Assembly (NCBI GenBank): GCA_034509925.1
Contig: CM067537.1
Coordinates: forward strand, 2,986,001 to 3,050,000
DNA length: 64,000 bases
Source of the DNA: Hirudinaria manillensis
Taxonomy: Eukaryota > Annelida > Clitellata > Hirudinida > Hirudinidae
Direction of reading: 5' to 3'
The first letter of the stretch is position 1, and every line of letters starts with the position of its first letter. Below, in pieces: positions 1 to 24,285 of the stretch. Position numbers and translations under genes: made by a program. The notes beneath the pieces are model-generated. The model was not told the DNA's origin, searched no databases, and worked only from the letters and a program-made list of their open reading frames with translations.

Positions 1-3000
1 CAGGGGATGACAGCAACACTTCTCTGTCCATTAGCAGATCGTTTCGCAGCAGCAGGAAAGCAGACGACAACTGGCAACAGGTCAAGGACATGCTGGAGGT
101 CGTCCAATCGCATGCAGAGAGGTCACCTCAGCTGATGGCCTTGTTTTTGGAGGAGCTTGCATTTTTAATGAGGAGGCGGTGCCTCGGCTGCAAAGTCCAG
201 GTCGGGTTTTGCCGGTTTCGTGAATATGCACGACTAAGTGGGTGGAGCCACCGATTGCTCATGCATAATGGATTATCTGTGTTGTTTGCGTCCTCCATTT
301 TATTTTCCGATCATGAATAATATTTTTAATCCCAAATTATATTATTAATAATATGTATATATATTATTATACTTTTTAGTATGTAATATTTAAATAAGCT
401 ACATATGGTAATAATTGTAATAAAATATACAATAACAATATTTATCATAACTAGGTAATTAATTAATTAATTAATCCAACCCTTTGGATATTAATTAATT
501 AATTAATTAATATTCAAAGGGATGGATTGCAGACAAGGTTGAGAATGATTTCCAGGTGGACTTTGTGGTTGACTTGAAGGATGGAATGTCAACGAATGAG
601 GGTACAAGGTTGTGATTTAAATTATAATATATAGAAAATATTTGAGTATATTGAGTTAATTAATAAATTACATTATTATTAGTATTATTGTAATTATTAT
701 TTATATTTTTTATGAAAAATTATGTTTTTAATGTAACAGCTTGTGTTCACTCTGTTCTGTAATGCAGCTATTCATGCACAACCACCAAACATGAACGTCA
801 TTTTGAAATGAAATGTCATGGTGTAATCATACCAGTTAAAAAGTGAAATTAAAAATATTATCGGAGCTATTCGACATATTAAACCAGTAATTAATTAATT
901 AATATTATATTATGTTAATAATATCATATTAATTAATTAATATTATATTATGTTAATAATATCATATTAATTAATTAATATTATATTATGTTAATAATAT
1001 CATATTAATTAATTATATTATATCAATATTAATTACATTATATTAATAATATTAATATTATATTATATTGATAATATTAATTAATTAATTGTCATTAATT
1101 TAATTTTAAACTTCTGCAAAATGAGACGTTTTAAATTTCAAGTCGACGTGTTGAACCCACCTGGAAAGTCCACTTCATGTTGGACGAACTCGGACCCGAA
1201 GACGAGGACTTTGCCATCGATGTCGTGTCGCTCGTTGCCAAGGAAACGAGCCTGTCTGGGGCGACCAATGGCGGAAGGTTGGAGGCGGGATCGACCGAGC
1301 TGATTTGCATTTGCGTGGATAAATTATGAATATTGATTTATATTTTGTTTATGTTGGTTTTACTGACACTGACTTGAAGGTTTATGATTAGATAATCTTG
1401 AGAGTTTTGACATTGTTCATTCATGCATTCATGAAATATTCATTAATTTCATTAAAAATAAATAAATAATTTAATTATTATAATAGATATACAACTAGGT
1501 AATATAATAACTAATTAATATAATAGATAATTATTAGAATATACATTGAAATGTCATTCTGCTGTTTTGGAGGAGGGTTGTACTCGTCTTTGGCTCATCT
1601 TAGGTCGTCTCTGTGGTGCCTCAGTTCCTGCTTCCGACTTCTGCACACGTGTTGTTCCATCCTCAAGGAGAACAACCTCGAAGACATCGATGCTCTTCTC
1701 GGTCGGTCGACTTCATTAACATAATTCACATTAATTAACATAATAACATTTCGTTATCATAATTTATGATTTAATTGTTAATGTGCTTTGCTAATCATGT
1801 TGACGAAGGTTAAGCTGGCCTTTAGGATATTGGGCAGGGCATTTTTTGTAACCTTTCTATATATTTAATGTTGATTAGGTCATTATTTTAATATTTCATA
1901 ATTTTATTATTTTAATAATAATAATAATAATATTGTAATCACAACTTCTTTTGAACAGGGTGTGGCATAAAACTGCCCAAGTGCTTCCCCACGTCAGCCG
2001 ACCAATTGGAATGCAACAACGACAAGGAGAAGGTCGTCCGACTTCATTCTGCTTTTGCCGTCGTCAATTGGTTCAGAGAGGTTTGTGTGCATGTGTGCAT
2101 ATGTGTGTGTTCATTGGTAATATGGTTATTAAATGAATAAATAATTAGATAATAAATAGTCATTGAATTTATTAGATAGAAATCTTTCCTTAACCATTTC
2201 ATATTCTTTAATATCATATGATCACTGATGTCAACATCACTGTAGCCACTGTTTGTAATCACCACCATCATCATCGTCATCATCATCACTGCCACCATCA
2301 TCATCGTCACCGCCACCATCATCATCATCATCGCATTCCAGCTCCTGAACAGCTTCTCCAGTCAGGAAAAGGAGCAGATGAGGTCAAAGGTCATCACCAG
2401 ACTCAAGAGCATCGTGGCACTTCATTGCCTCATCGAGAGGATGCTATTAGGTGATGATGATGATGGTGGTGGAGGTGGTGGTGGTGATGATGAGGAGGAC
2501 GATGACGACATCATCATCATCATGTTCCATTAGTGTTGGATGTCTGCATACTAACAACATACAATATTTTTATTCATACCATATTTGTATTAAACATCCA
2601 TTTTATTTTTATATTGTAAATTATACCATGCCATGCAGAGTATGCCTAATAATTATAATTAAAAGTTAATACCTGATTAATAATAGTTAACGATTAATTA
2701 ATAATACAACTGCAGACTACCCCGATTACATTCCACCACCAAACATTTACTCACCCAACCTTGAGGAGCAAACGAGGGTGGGTCTTGTGGTGCTCCCAAA
2801 AAAGTCGATGAGAACCAACAAAACAGCGTCGAAGTGAAAATTCATTTACGTCATTTTAAGAAAAAAAATTTTAAATAAATTTTTAAAGTATTTTAAAATA
2901 TTAAGTATATAAAATATAAAAAATTAATAATATAAAATGAAGGAACATTGTAAACTTTTAATATGTTGTAATTTCAGTCAGACATTTGTTGGTTTAGTTT

Positions 3001-6000
3001 TAGTATTTTCACTTAGTATACCCACGATTTTGTCTTTGATTAAACTTATGCGAGTGAGTCATCATCATCACATAATTAATCATTAGCATAAACAGGACAT
3101 GAATATTCATGCTGCCACATCGACCAATCAATCGATCAATTAACCTATCAATCGTTGCAGAGAAAAACCCACGAAGGGCACCACGAAGGCAGGTCGGGGA
3201 AGGAAACGACCGAGGACGGGCTCTGACGGAGTTCACGACCTCACTTCGAACGAGGTTGAAGTCGTTTGATCGTTAACCGATAAATATTAATGATGATGTT
3301 AACAATGCAGATCCAATTTAATTATTCATGAAATCATATTTATACATGATTCTCAACTGTTCTCCCTTTGAGAACTAGGTGTTCTTAGGTGGATGTTCTG
3401 TTGTGTCATATTTATTGTACAATGTGCAGAGTATACCAGTGGATCGTCATCGTCGTCGTCGTCATCATCATCAACATCATCACCTGTGGATCATTGTTGT
3501 CATCAACATCATCATCGCCATTAACACCACCATCACCATCAATAGCTCATCATCATCATCACTACCAACAACCATTACAGGAAGCAACAACAAACCTCAA
3601 CATCACCATCAGCAGCACCTCCGGTGGTGCAAACGTCTCAAAAGCTGCCAACAACAACAACAACAACAACAAGTCTTTCGGCAAAATTGCATCCATCAAC
3701 AAATCTCTCCTTTCTAACTACTTCAGGTCGTTTCAGCCTTAAATTAGCATAAATTAACATAAATTAGTTGATAATTTATTCTTCCATTGCATGTTGCGTG
3801 ATGTGGCGAGGGTTGTTTCAACATTGAAACTTTTTATTAATTATTAATTAAATGTTAAATTTGATTTAACAGGGAACTGGACATGGATGTGTTTAAAATT
3901 TTAAACTTCACGAAACTCGAAGCAACAGGAATGGTTGACGATGAGGTCCTTTGAAGGCTTTTTTTTCATGGTGGAGATGGATGGATGGATGGATGGATGG
4001 ATGGATGGATGGATGGATGGATGGGTGGATGGATGGATGGATGAGTGGATGGATGGATGGATGGATGGATGGATGGATGGGTGGATGGATGGATGGATGA
4101 GTGGATGGATGGATGGATGGACGGATGAGTGGATGGATGAGTGGATGGATGGATGGATGGGTGGATGGATGGGTAAATGGATGGGTAAAGGAAAGAGCGA
4201 TGAATATGCCAATAGGGATGGTTGTTTTTGAAGGACTAGAAATTAAACAACTTTGGATTGCGGATGGATAATCATTTAACTAATTTGCATAATTTATTCA
4301 CGATCGGATCTCGAAGTTTTCGGAAAAGAAACTGAAGCTGGATTCGAGCAGTCTCGTCTTCTTGTTAGAGGATCTGATGTCAAAGGTCAACCACAGCCTC
4401 TGCAAGAGTTCGGAAAGGAGGACTTCATTTCCGAAGGTGATTCATCATCAACGTCGTCATCATCACTTAGATACTAGTAGGTGTAGGTGCAGGTGACCGA
4501 ACAGGTGCCTATACGTGTGTGTGTGTGTGGCATTGACGGCAATGGGTGGTCAAGTGTTCGATGGACGGGGATCGAGTAAAACATGATCTGTCGTCGAATG
4601 CTTAAAAAGGCATTTAAAAGTTCTTAAAATATTTTTTGACATTTTGATGACCACACAAGTTGAATTAATCTGGGATTGAATTATAATTATAATTTATTTT
4701 AATGAGAACCAAAAATTTGGAATGCATATGAGGTTATATTATGATGAATTGTTATGTTTTTTTTTTCAGACCAAAAATGAATCGAAAATCGTTGGATTTA
4801 ACAACTTGAACTTCATTGGTCCTGCAGAGGTAGCCCAGAAGGTGTGCGACCTCATTCCTCACCTGTGCAGGTACCTGGAGTCCCTGAGTGGCTATTTCCA
4901 GGTGTGAACTAATTAGTCTGACATATTTAAAGAGCCATTAAAGTTAACTTTAAATGGGATTAAAAAGCATATCAACCATGCTGATTATAATTAATTGTTA
5001 TAATTAACTTTTATTTGAGATTCTCAAAGTCACATGACTTAAGTAACAACCTGACTGAGATGTTATCAGAGCATCTCATCTTATCAGTATCACTGGCATC
5101 ACATCATCATCATCATCAATCATCATAATTGCTTAACTTCTTCACCGTCGTCATCACCATCATTGTTCGACTTCTTCGCCGTCATCCAAGGTGTCAAGAG
5201 ACAAGCAGAACGAAACATGTGACTTTTCCTGCCTGGAATTGGAAGAGAACAACTCGATGACGAGGAGCGTTCAACTCCTCCTTCGAGTCCTCACGTCTTT
5301 CTTCTCCTGGTTTGGCGTCTGCTTTTAAATTAAACGACAATAAATAATAAACTCGTAAAGAAATCAGTTATAGTGCAAACAAAAATTGTGTAAATCATTT
5401 ATAATAATAATAATAAAGTTAAGTAAATTATTTATAATAGTTTAAAAAAAATTGTTTAAATTATTTATATCATAACAAATGTTATTGGAGCATCTCATCT
5501 CATCAGTGCCACAGTATTTATTTCATAATAAAGTTATGTAAATTATTTATAATAATAAAAAAAAGTTGATTAAATTATTTATAATGATAATAATAATAAT
5601 AATAATAATAACAAAGCTAAGTATTAGTTATTTAAACCGTAACAAAAATTTCCGTAAAAACCCAACACCTAACAAGATGCCAATGGACTTAATTCAAAAG
5701 GTCGGAGTTGAGTTCCGAGAAGAGACTTCTGAAGACTGCAGTTTCCCACATCTCGGATCGCATTTCTCCTTCTGCCAAGTTAACGCTTGCAGAGAGGTTC
5801 AAGTGGGTTGCATCGTTGTTGTTGTTATTGTTGTTGTTGTTGTTGAGATTGGTGTAGTTGTTTGTGAGATTGGTGTAATAATAATAATAATAATAATAAT
5901 AATGTGTCACTTATAAAGTGCCAGTTGTTGTCGTTGATGCGATTGTTGTAGTTGTTGCCATTGAAATTGTTGTTGATGTTGTTTAGTGATGTAGTAACTT

Positions 6001-6935
6001 TGGCAGCAATGTTAAATATATTATGTATTATATTATATATTAAATTATAAATGTACAAAGTTTGACAGATATATAAAAATATATTTACAGTTAAACGTAT
6101 ACATATGTATAATATATATATATATTTATTATACATTTTTTTATTTAAATATATTGTAATGTTAATATAATAAATAATAAACATATTTATTTATAATTCA
6201 ACTAATATTGTTGTCGCGATCGTAACAATTGCAACAACACAACAGGCAGGCATTCGACTACATCGAGAAATTTGGAAAAACAGTTGAAGATGTTTTGAGT
6301 GCAGTCGACCTCAGCAGGTTGTTGTCACGTTTGTCGACGTTGTGCGCGTCAGAGGAGCTCAAGACAAAAGCAGGTGGGTGGTCTAGTGAGGATTGATGAT
6401 GATGATGTTTTTATATAATTACTTGACTAATTAATAATTAGTTTATTGTAATTATTATTAATGTTGCAAACATGTTGCAGTCTTTTGGTACTTCTGGCAT
6501 ACGTAGAAGCCTCTTTGGATTTATAGGAATTGAGTTACGTGCAACATGAAAGCACATCTGAAATCAATTTAATCCTGTTATTTAAAATATCTTTTATTTA
6601 TTTTCAATAATTTAATCTTTTTATTTAAAATATCTTTTTTTATATTTTATTTTCCAACAACTTCAAACTTGCAGGCGAAGTGTACTTGACCTTTTTGAAA
6701 CAAAAATGGAAGGAAGAGGAAAAAAAGGCAGATTACAATTTGGCAGTCGCGGTGCTTCTCAAGTGGGTGTCGATTGGTTCTTCAAGCACCAATGGAATTT
6801 GTTGCATGCAGTTGCAAGCAGTGGTTTGAAGTGGTGGAAAATAAACAAACGAATGAAATTTGGTCGTTGGTGGTGCGAGTGTGTCACATGATGCCGGCTC
6901 TCGAAACTCTAAGCATTCTGGCTCTTTGTTGATGT

Positions 6936-6984
<49 letters not shown>

Positions 6985-9900
6985 TATTGTCATAGCAATA
7001 AATAATAACAGTAATAAATAATAACAGTAATAGTAATTAATAATATATTATATTAGTAATAAATAATAATAATAACTAATTATTAATAATATTATTCACA
7101 TTTTTATATTTATTCACAAACAATTTATTTATTTATTCATTCAGCATGTGCTTCAATCACTCCTCGGACGTCCAAAACGTCATCGAAATCTTCATTTCTT
7201 CGGCAATTCCCGAGTTCCTCCAGTCCCAGGATTGTTCGGAAACATTCCCCACTTTGAACAAGTGAGGATGATGAGGATGATGACGATGGGGAGGGGGAGG
7301 ATGATGAGGATGATGATGGGGAGGAGGAGGATGATGATGATGATAGTGATAGTGATGATGGTAGTAAATTTTGCAGGTGAAGATTTGCATGGAAAGGCTA
7401 AATTGAAATGTTATGGAATGTTAATCGAGACATTGGCATTTATTTTCAAATTATGATCAACATGTGGTCATTATTATTATTATTATTGTTGTTGTTGTTA
7501 TTATTGTTATTATTATTACTGTATTATTATTATCACTTATTTTGTTTTAATCCATTAATATGGATTCCCTTGTATGAAATCAATACAATACAATATTTAT
7601 GACACACAGAGACACACTGCCAGTTTATTACAAGTTGTTGTTGTTCTACTTGGTTGAAAACTCAAAGACCATCACCGCTGGGAACAAAGACACACCACTT
7701 GATGTTGGCATGATGTTCCTTTTTTGGGAATGAACATCTTAACTTATTAACTAATTATTTAAATTATTATTATTCAAAATATTATCATTAAATTATAATA
7801 TTATTAATTGTCTTAACTTATTAACTAATTATTTAAATTATTATTATTTAAAATATTAGCATTAAATTATAATATTATTAATTGTCTTAACTTATTAACT
7901 AATTATTTAACTTATTATTATTCAAAATATTATCCTTAAATTATATTATTATTACTAATTGTCTTAACTTATTAACTAACTATGTAAATCATTAATTATT
8001 ATTTAAAATATATAAATATTATTATATTATACTATTACTAATAAATTGTTAACCATTTATTTAAATTAAAATTATTTGAATTGAAGCAAATAGTTAATAG
8101 TGTTAATCTTATTATTATTATTATTAAATTATTTATTTAAATTATTAATTTGAAATAAATAGTTAATAATGTTAATCTTCTACCAATAGCTTTTGTGTGA
8201 CTTGTTTACTTGTGACTTTTGTTTTGTAAAGTTGTGTTAATTCAGGAAAACCTGGAAAAAATGCTGAAGTGGGAAGCTTGCGTCACGGATTTCAGAGTAC
8301 TCATCGACCTCATCAAGGTGACCTTTGAACCCCGTTGTTGTGCTATGTTTGTCTTTTTTTAGTTTGAAGATTTCCATGTTTTATGTTTTATTGTGACTCT
8401 TTTGTTTTTTTTTTAATTTTAAAAATATTTCTAAGTAAAAATTAAAATATACATTATTAATATCGACACTTCTGCAGAGATAGATTTAACTTGGATGTCA
8501 ACTTTAATTAATTAATTAAAAATAAATTTAATATTAATAAGAAATATAGGCTTAATTAATTATAATTTATAATTAATTAATTAATTATAATTAAAAATAA
8601 ATTTAATATTATTAATAAATATCATAAATTTAGGGTTTAGATAATGAAACGTGTGTTTGTTTACTAAAGCTGTTTTGATAAACCTCATGAATATTAATCT
8701 AATTGCAGGTTTATGATTCGAGGAGTAACCTTACTTCAGCCTTGAAGGTTTGCGACCAATCACAGACTGGCGTTAATTAAAATTAATGACAGTGTGTCTG
8801 TGTTATAATTGTATTGTATTTCATACAAGGGAATAAATTAATTAAAACAAAATAAATAATGATAATAATAATAATAATAATAATAATAATATCAGTGACA
8901 AACTTCGTTTGAAGTTCATTTGACATTTGTTTTATGCAATAACCAGTTGTTGTTGATACATTTGTTATTAGATGTTAAGATTGTTTCAAATATACATTTA
9001 TTATTAGATATTTATTATATAATCATTATTACACTATTATTATGTCTATTTTATTATTATTATTATTATTGAAATTTTGTATTCATTATTAGATATTATT
9101 TAACAATGAAAATATTTTCTTAAATCCGTTCCTCGTTTGCATTCAAAGTACGGTCGAAAGTTTGTCGACCTCTTCATGCGTCAGTGCATCCCGACCTTTG
9201 ACTTCCTGTTCGTGAGTCACAGGGATCAGATTCAAACCCTCTTCAAAACCCTTCAACTCTCAACGAGAGCCCTCCACCATCTCTGCAGTCATTCGAAGGT
9301 TGGCACGATGCATTACTTATATTTAATTTTAATCCATTTATTTCTATAATTTCAATCTTTTTTGTATTTATAAATAAATTTTAAAAAAAGTTTTGATTTT
9401 ATTTTTTTTTTTTTCAACTCTAAGTTAGTTGACTAGAGTTAATTATTTACATTTGCATATTAAATGCTTGTTGACATTTCTGATTGGTTTCCTAAAGATC
9501 AAGAAGGACATCAGCCTGACCAATCAGGTCCCTCAATTGAAGCGCACCCTGGAGAGTCTGATCCACAGGGTGAAGGACATGATGAACAAGAACAGGTGCG
9601 TGGCTGCCTTCTGGCTCGGGAACCTCAAAAACAGGAACTTGAAGGTTGGTTCTACTGACTATTAGCTGATTAGCATATGGGGAAGGAGGGGTTTATGTTA
9701 ATTAGTTACCAAATTGTACTTATTTTGTTGATCGACTGAATAAATAAATTCTTTTTTAAGTAAATATTTCAATAATCAATCAAATAATTGTAGTTAATAA
9801 TAAAAAATCCATTTAAAACATCTTTCTGACATTTAAAGATGTTATTAACTATTATATTATATTATTAACTATTAACTACAGGTATTTGATTAATTATTGA

Positions 9901-10535
9901 AATATTTACTTAAAAAAGAATTTACCTATATCTATAACTCTATATATTAACTGGGCAGGGTGAAGAATTACTTTCACAGGAGTATCCTCCATCCAACAAC
10001 CCAAGTGATGATGATAATGATGATGATGCACTGAATGAAAGAAAGGATGCAAAAGAAGATGATGATGATGATGACAATGAACATGGACTCGTGGAGGTAA
10101 CTTGTTTGTATCTTGTTATCTTTGGGGAGGTCTCAGTTGTTTGTAGGACATGTCATATTGTAATGTATCGGAATAATATGATGGAATTGATTGATTGGAT
10201 GAATGAATGAATGAGTAAACGATTGAATTACTGATTTATAATCGGAATATTTATTTATTTATTTTTAAGTGTAGACTTCCCAGATATGTTGATATTATTT
10301 TTTTTAATTTATTTATTTATTAATTCAAGCCAACAATGAGAGCATATTTTAAGCAATTTATGATATTTAAGAAAGCTTCAGCTGACATGATTAATATTTA
10401 TGCATTCATTTATATTCATGTTCGATAATTCGACCAATCAAATTTCAGTACAACAACGGACAGGGCGGAGCTTCTCCCGAGGAGATGGATTTGTGCTATG
10501 ATTCTGATGACGATAATGCCAGAAAGATGTTTTAA
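1..10535 (+). CDS. FANCD2: FANCD2 (Fanconi anaemia group D2 protein), 3' part of gene
   Basis: FANCD2 is the nuclear protein monoubiquitinated with FANCI to clamp DNA at interstrand crosslinks. Only the C-terminal part lies here; the ubiquitination lysine would be upstream. Exons that join with matching phases: up to 200, 520-608, 1143-1277, 1604-1701, 1959-2080, 2342-2450, 2716-2833, 3161-3254 (end unsure), about 3430-3726 (start unsure), 3873-3945, 4317-4436, 4770-4901, 5191-5309, 5701-5796, 6246-6373, 6675-6762, 7145-7261, 7610-7703, 8246-8317, 8709-8747, 9149-9298, 9498-9644, 9959-10096, 10449-10535. Diagnostic peptides in the expected order: [76 protein letters not shown]. The protein ends in an Asp/Glu-rich tail, as in vertebrate FANCD2. 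The exons at 3.1-3.7 kb are low-complexity (basic, then His/Asn-rich), matching the variable linker of the family. Identification is by recall of the family; the exon joins are seen directly. Confidence 0.93.
891..1005. repeat. 38-bp AT-only tandem repeat, three copies
   Basis: A unit containing TGTTAATAATATCAT recurs with a period of 38 bases three times, followed by decayed copies to about 1090. It lies in a FANCD2 intron between the exons at 520-608 and 1143-1277. Confidence 0.75.
3976..4190. repeat. (GGAT)n tetranucleotide microsatellite
   Basis: About 210 bases of GGAT units with scattered GGGT, GAGT and GACG variants. It lies in the FANCD2 intron directly after the exon ending at 3945. 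Long open frames on both strands here encode only WMDG/IHPS-type repeats and are not genes. Confidence 0.9.
7738..8040. repeat. 73-77-bp AT-rich tandem repeat, about four copies
   Basis: The block TCTTAACTTATTAACTAA restarts at 7738, 7811, 7885 and 7962, giving periods of 73, 74 and 77. Copies have diverged by point changes and small indels. It is in a FANCD2 intron between the exons at 7610-7703 and 8246-8317. Confidence 0.8.
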
Positions 10536-10627
10536 TCTTTGTTTAATTTTTGGACGCATCTCAGGTATTCTCTCGGAGGTCAAAGTTCACATCAAAACTG
10601 CATGGCATGCTTCGTTTGTTACACTTG

Positions 10628-10633
10628 AATAAA
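10628..10633 (+). promoter_or_regulatory. Candidate poly(A) signal of FANCD2
   Basis: AATAAA lies 93 bases after the FANCD2 stop codon on the coding strand. It is the first canonical hexamer downstream. Transcript data would be needed to confirm its use. Confidence 0.5.
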
Positions 10634-11288
10634 AATGAGCGACAGTATGAGTCATTATGAAACTGTCCCTATTGTCCTGTCCCTTGTACTGGTTGAACTG
10701 GGAGTAATGTCTGAAGAGTGTTTCCAGTTTTTTTGGCGACATGGGAGCAACTTGACTTACTTTTGAGCAACAAGTCCTTTAGTGAGGATTAGGATGTTGC
10801 TTGCCAATGAGTTGCTAGTGTAGATACAACACTAGGATAGGTTTTACCAGCCTTGTTTGTTGTTGGAGGAGTATTTGAAGTCCGGTTCTGAGAATAATTT
10901 TTAATTTCATAAAACTTTTGCTGGAACATTTGTGGGTCAACAATGCTGTCCAAAATGCAATTTGCATCATCGGAATGACTTGCAGCTCGTTTCTCAGCTT
11001 CGTGATTTCAAACAAAATTTACTTTATTTCATGAGGACATTTTAAGAATCCTTGAAACAAGAACAAAGAGTTCATTGAAGTTTATTATCGAAAGTGGAAA
11101 GTTCACGAGTGACTTAAAAATATAGGAGGTTTGATTTTAACATTCGGAAGGCTTGCATGCTCGAATGTTGTCTTCAACTCTCTGCGCCTAAGAAACACTG
11201 CACGACACGTAACTACGGTCCGACTTTAGACAGCTCGTAAGAGTAGTTAACAGGTCGTTGATTAAAAATAACAGGCAAGGATAGACAT

Positions 11289-11348
11289 TTGGAATGTAGG
11301 TCACGCAGTCCTAAATTCCAATGTAGGTCGTGCAGTCCTACATTCCAA
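11289..11348. repeat. Inverted repeat with internal direct repeats
   Basis: TTGGAATGTAGG at the left and CCTACATTCCAA at the right are reverse complements. Between them the phrase AATGTAGGTC(A/G)(C/T)GCAGTCCTA is repeated. The whole could fold as a hairpin in the 3' region of either convergent gene. Confidence 0.6.
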
Positions 11349-12346
11349 GTGTTTGGTCCCATGCTCGTTAGCTGGATTCGATTGATGATTAAAAGTCTAC
11401 GTCTGTCCAAGAACGAGTGAAGAGGACCAGGAAAGAAAAAAAAAGAGACGATTAGGTGAGCATGCAAGACGAGAAACTGGAAAGCATTCTTCAGATGAGA
11501 AATGATTTTGGATCTGCAGTACAACATTCACTTGAAGATTCATTACCAGATAAAGTGGCTGGAATAAAAAGATGTCAGACAGATCGTTTTAAACTGCTAC
11601 GAAGGGAATAAAAAGAGTATTTTGTACGGCAGTTTGCTGAACTTTGAGAACGGAAAATAAATAAATAACTACTACCACGTGAACGTAAAGTACTGGCTTG
11701 AAGCAGCTGGACAGTGATTTATAGAGAAACGTTATTTACAATTTAAATTTCTATAAAGGCAGACGAACGAAAGTCCACCTTCCCACGAAGCACGAACAAA
11801 TCGAACCCGTATCGCGCCGAAGCCTCGTCGCGCGGCACGAACTTAATGCCCGGACTGCACGGAATTCAAGACAAACTCACGTCACGACACTGGCAAGGAT
11901 GCTACAATCTCGGACGCCTAGGACGACTAAAAAAGATTCTACCGTCTTTCAAATAGTTCGAAGAGAAAGACCGAAACCACTAACTCCGAGCTGAGAGAGA
12001 CTTAACGAGTACGTAGCCAATCGACGACGAAAATATAGTACAATTCTTAACTACATCGACGATACTTGCTAGTAAACAGACGGGCCGTGCATAATCCAAA
12101 CGTTGCTGCATGGGTGAACACAAGATCCACGTATGAAAGTTGATCAGGTACAAACGACGGCGAAACTCCAGAATGGAAAAATCAAAAAGCATTTCGGAAA
12201 CAACAACAAAAGAAGACATTGAAAGGTGAATGATAATGCAGCGGAACCAAGGACGAGACGAAACATAAAATTACAAAAATATGACGATTCAGACAACAAC
12301 AACAAAGAAGGAAAGAGCGTAGCGAAGGAGAAGTTAGGAGGACTCC

Positions 12347-22239
<9,893 letters not shown>

Positions 22240-23443
22240 TACAAACAAAACGCCGACATAAGAGATCCGAGCTACTTTCACAATCGAGTTGATGGGATTA
22301 GTTGGAGAGATAATTAGTAAAAATTATTTAATCGTATTTAATTTCATTTAATTTTTAGTATTTCAGCATTCAGACAATCAGACTAACAATCCTTTGAATA
22401 TAAATTTATCGCTTGAAAGAATAGAAAAGCGTTTGACATCAGCATTTATAAACTCCTCAAGATCTTAAGGAAGATAATACATTTATAATATGCTAGCATT
22501 TGGTCTTTGCTTTATCAACATTTTGTTATAGTTTGCCAAGGATTTATTCCAGATATTCTTCACGATTTATAAAGTTATGTGTAGATATATATGAACTGTC
22601 GTACTTAAATGTTTGAAGCATTCCACTCATTAAACAGTAGGCTAGAGAAATTATTAATTTTATTAAAGTAAGGAATTGATAAAGAATACACATCAATGAA
22701 TAAATCACTCAGCTGAGCATAAAAAAGAAAGTTCAATAGAATCACTGGTTGCTATAGCTGTTTTGTACTTTCATTTCTTTTCGGAACTGCTCAAAATTAT
22801 ATTTAGTTCATTTATTCATTAGCATCATGTTCATAGTATACTAGCACTTACATCATCCACTTGGCAAACTTAGATTATATAGCGCTTCTTATAGAGTGTT
22901 TCGCTATTTTACAGATAGAAACTAAGTACTAAATGCTCAATGATAGTCAGAATATGTATTTTTTTAAATATTCGTTAGTTTTTTGTATTATTCCCTCTTT
23001 CATATTATATATTTACTTTATATTGGTAAGACAAGCGATTATTGTGCTACCCTTATTTTGTAATTAATTTCGTTAAAATACGCCATTCGACCGCTTAAAG
23101 CGAACATTTTCCAGCATTATCTTTCACATTGTCCTCTAAAGTCGCTTTTTGCATTCAAACAATTATTTCTGCACTAAGTTTAAACTGCTAAATGCATCTA
23201 CATGCTGATTATTTGTGAAGGTGTTTTAAAGCCATTACATTTTGTGTGTTTTAGATATTAAAGATGAACTTAATGCGAACTAAAACAAATTTGAAATAAT
23301 ATAAATAACTTTTATTCATATTGTTAACGACTTCATTACTTTATATATATATATATATTGCCTGACCAGGGAGTTTCAGATAAAGACATTTAAACGAAAC
23401 CCAGAAGCGTCCCGATTTTTTGCAATTACCCTTTTTGAAAAAT
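22240..23443. other. Divergent intergenic region, CTNNAL1 / lectin promoters
   Basis: The two genes face away from each other, so both promoters should lie here. I see AT-rich unique sequence and a short TA run at 23341-23359, but no TATA box, initiator or binding site I could defend. Confidence 0.5.
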
Positions 23444-24243
23444 ATGAAAATCACAATCTATGTCGCTGCTAGTTTTATAGAGGCGATGATTACCATTGCC
23501 ATTTTCTGTTGCGATCAAAACTCAGCGACATTTTTAATTCGGCGACAAAAGGGGACATATTCAGAGGTCAATCTGTGCAAAACTGGGGCAGGAATCATCG
23601 TGGATAAAGCAAGATCTTCCGTGGAATGCTTCACAAAATGTCTGATTCTGCTGACGAAAACCTGCACGAGTATAAAGTTTTTGCCCAGCAAGCAACTCTG
23701 CAATGTCTACGGCGAAGGATTTAACTACGATTATTCCGTGTCGAGAAGCGATTCTTGCTTGGGTTACCAGTTGTATGGAGGCCTTAATGGAGGTTTGATG
23801 TTCTTCAAATTGTTTTGCCTGAAATAATTATGGAGAAAATGCCTTGATCGAAAATATACAAATGCTTCATTTCAATGTTTAGTTAAGTAAATATTACACT
23901 AAATAGGAAAATAAATATTATATTAAATAGGACAATAAATATTACATAATATGGGTAAATAAATATTATACTTTGTAGAATAATAAATATTATTATATTA
24001 TGTATTCTCAAGTGAATAATTATCATTATCAGAATTATGAAAATTTGCTGATGGTCTTTCTGGGATGGGTCGAGGGTTATTGGAATGCTACTGACTTAAA
24101 TATTTCTTTATATTTTCAATTTTTAAAAAATATCAAGTGATAAAATGACTTAAAGAATTAAATAGGTCACTTGTATGAGGTCATTTTACACGATTTTATA
24201 ATAATAATAATAATAGTAATAATTGTATTGTAGTAATATTAAT

Positions 24244-24285
<42 letters not shown>

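Larger units (their letters stand above)
10536..12346. other. Convergent intergenic region between FANCD2 and CTNNAL1
   Basis: No coding exon recognised. It presumably holds both 3' UTRs. It contains an inverted plus direct repeat at 11289-11348 and a more CpG-containing stretch at about 11750-11950, unlike the AT-rich surroundings. No mobile-element signature was identified. Confidence 0.6.

Noticed and set aside
2044-2454. His-rich and Met/Val-rich frames
   Set aside because: CAT/CAC microsatellite between two FANCD2 exons; the real exons are 1959-2080 and 2342-2450.
3901-4231. Repeat proteins WMDG/IHPS on both strands
   Set aside because: Translation of the GGAT microsatellite within a FANCD2 intron.
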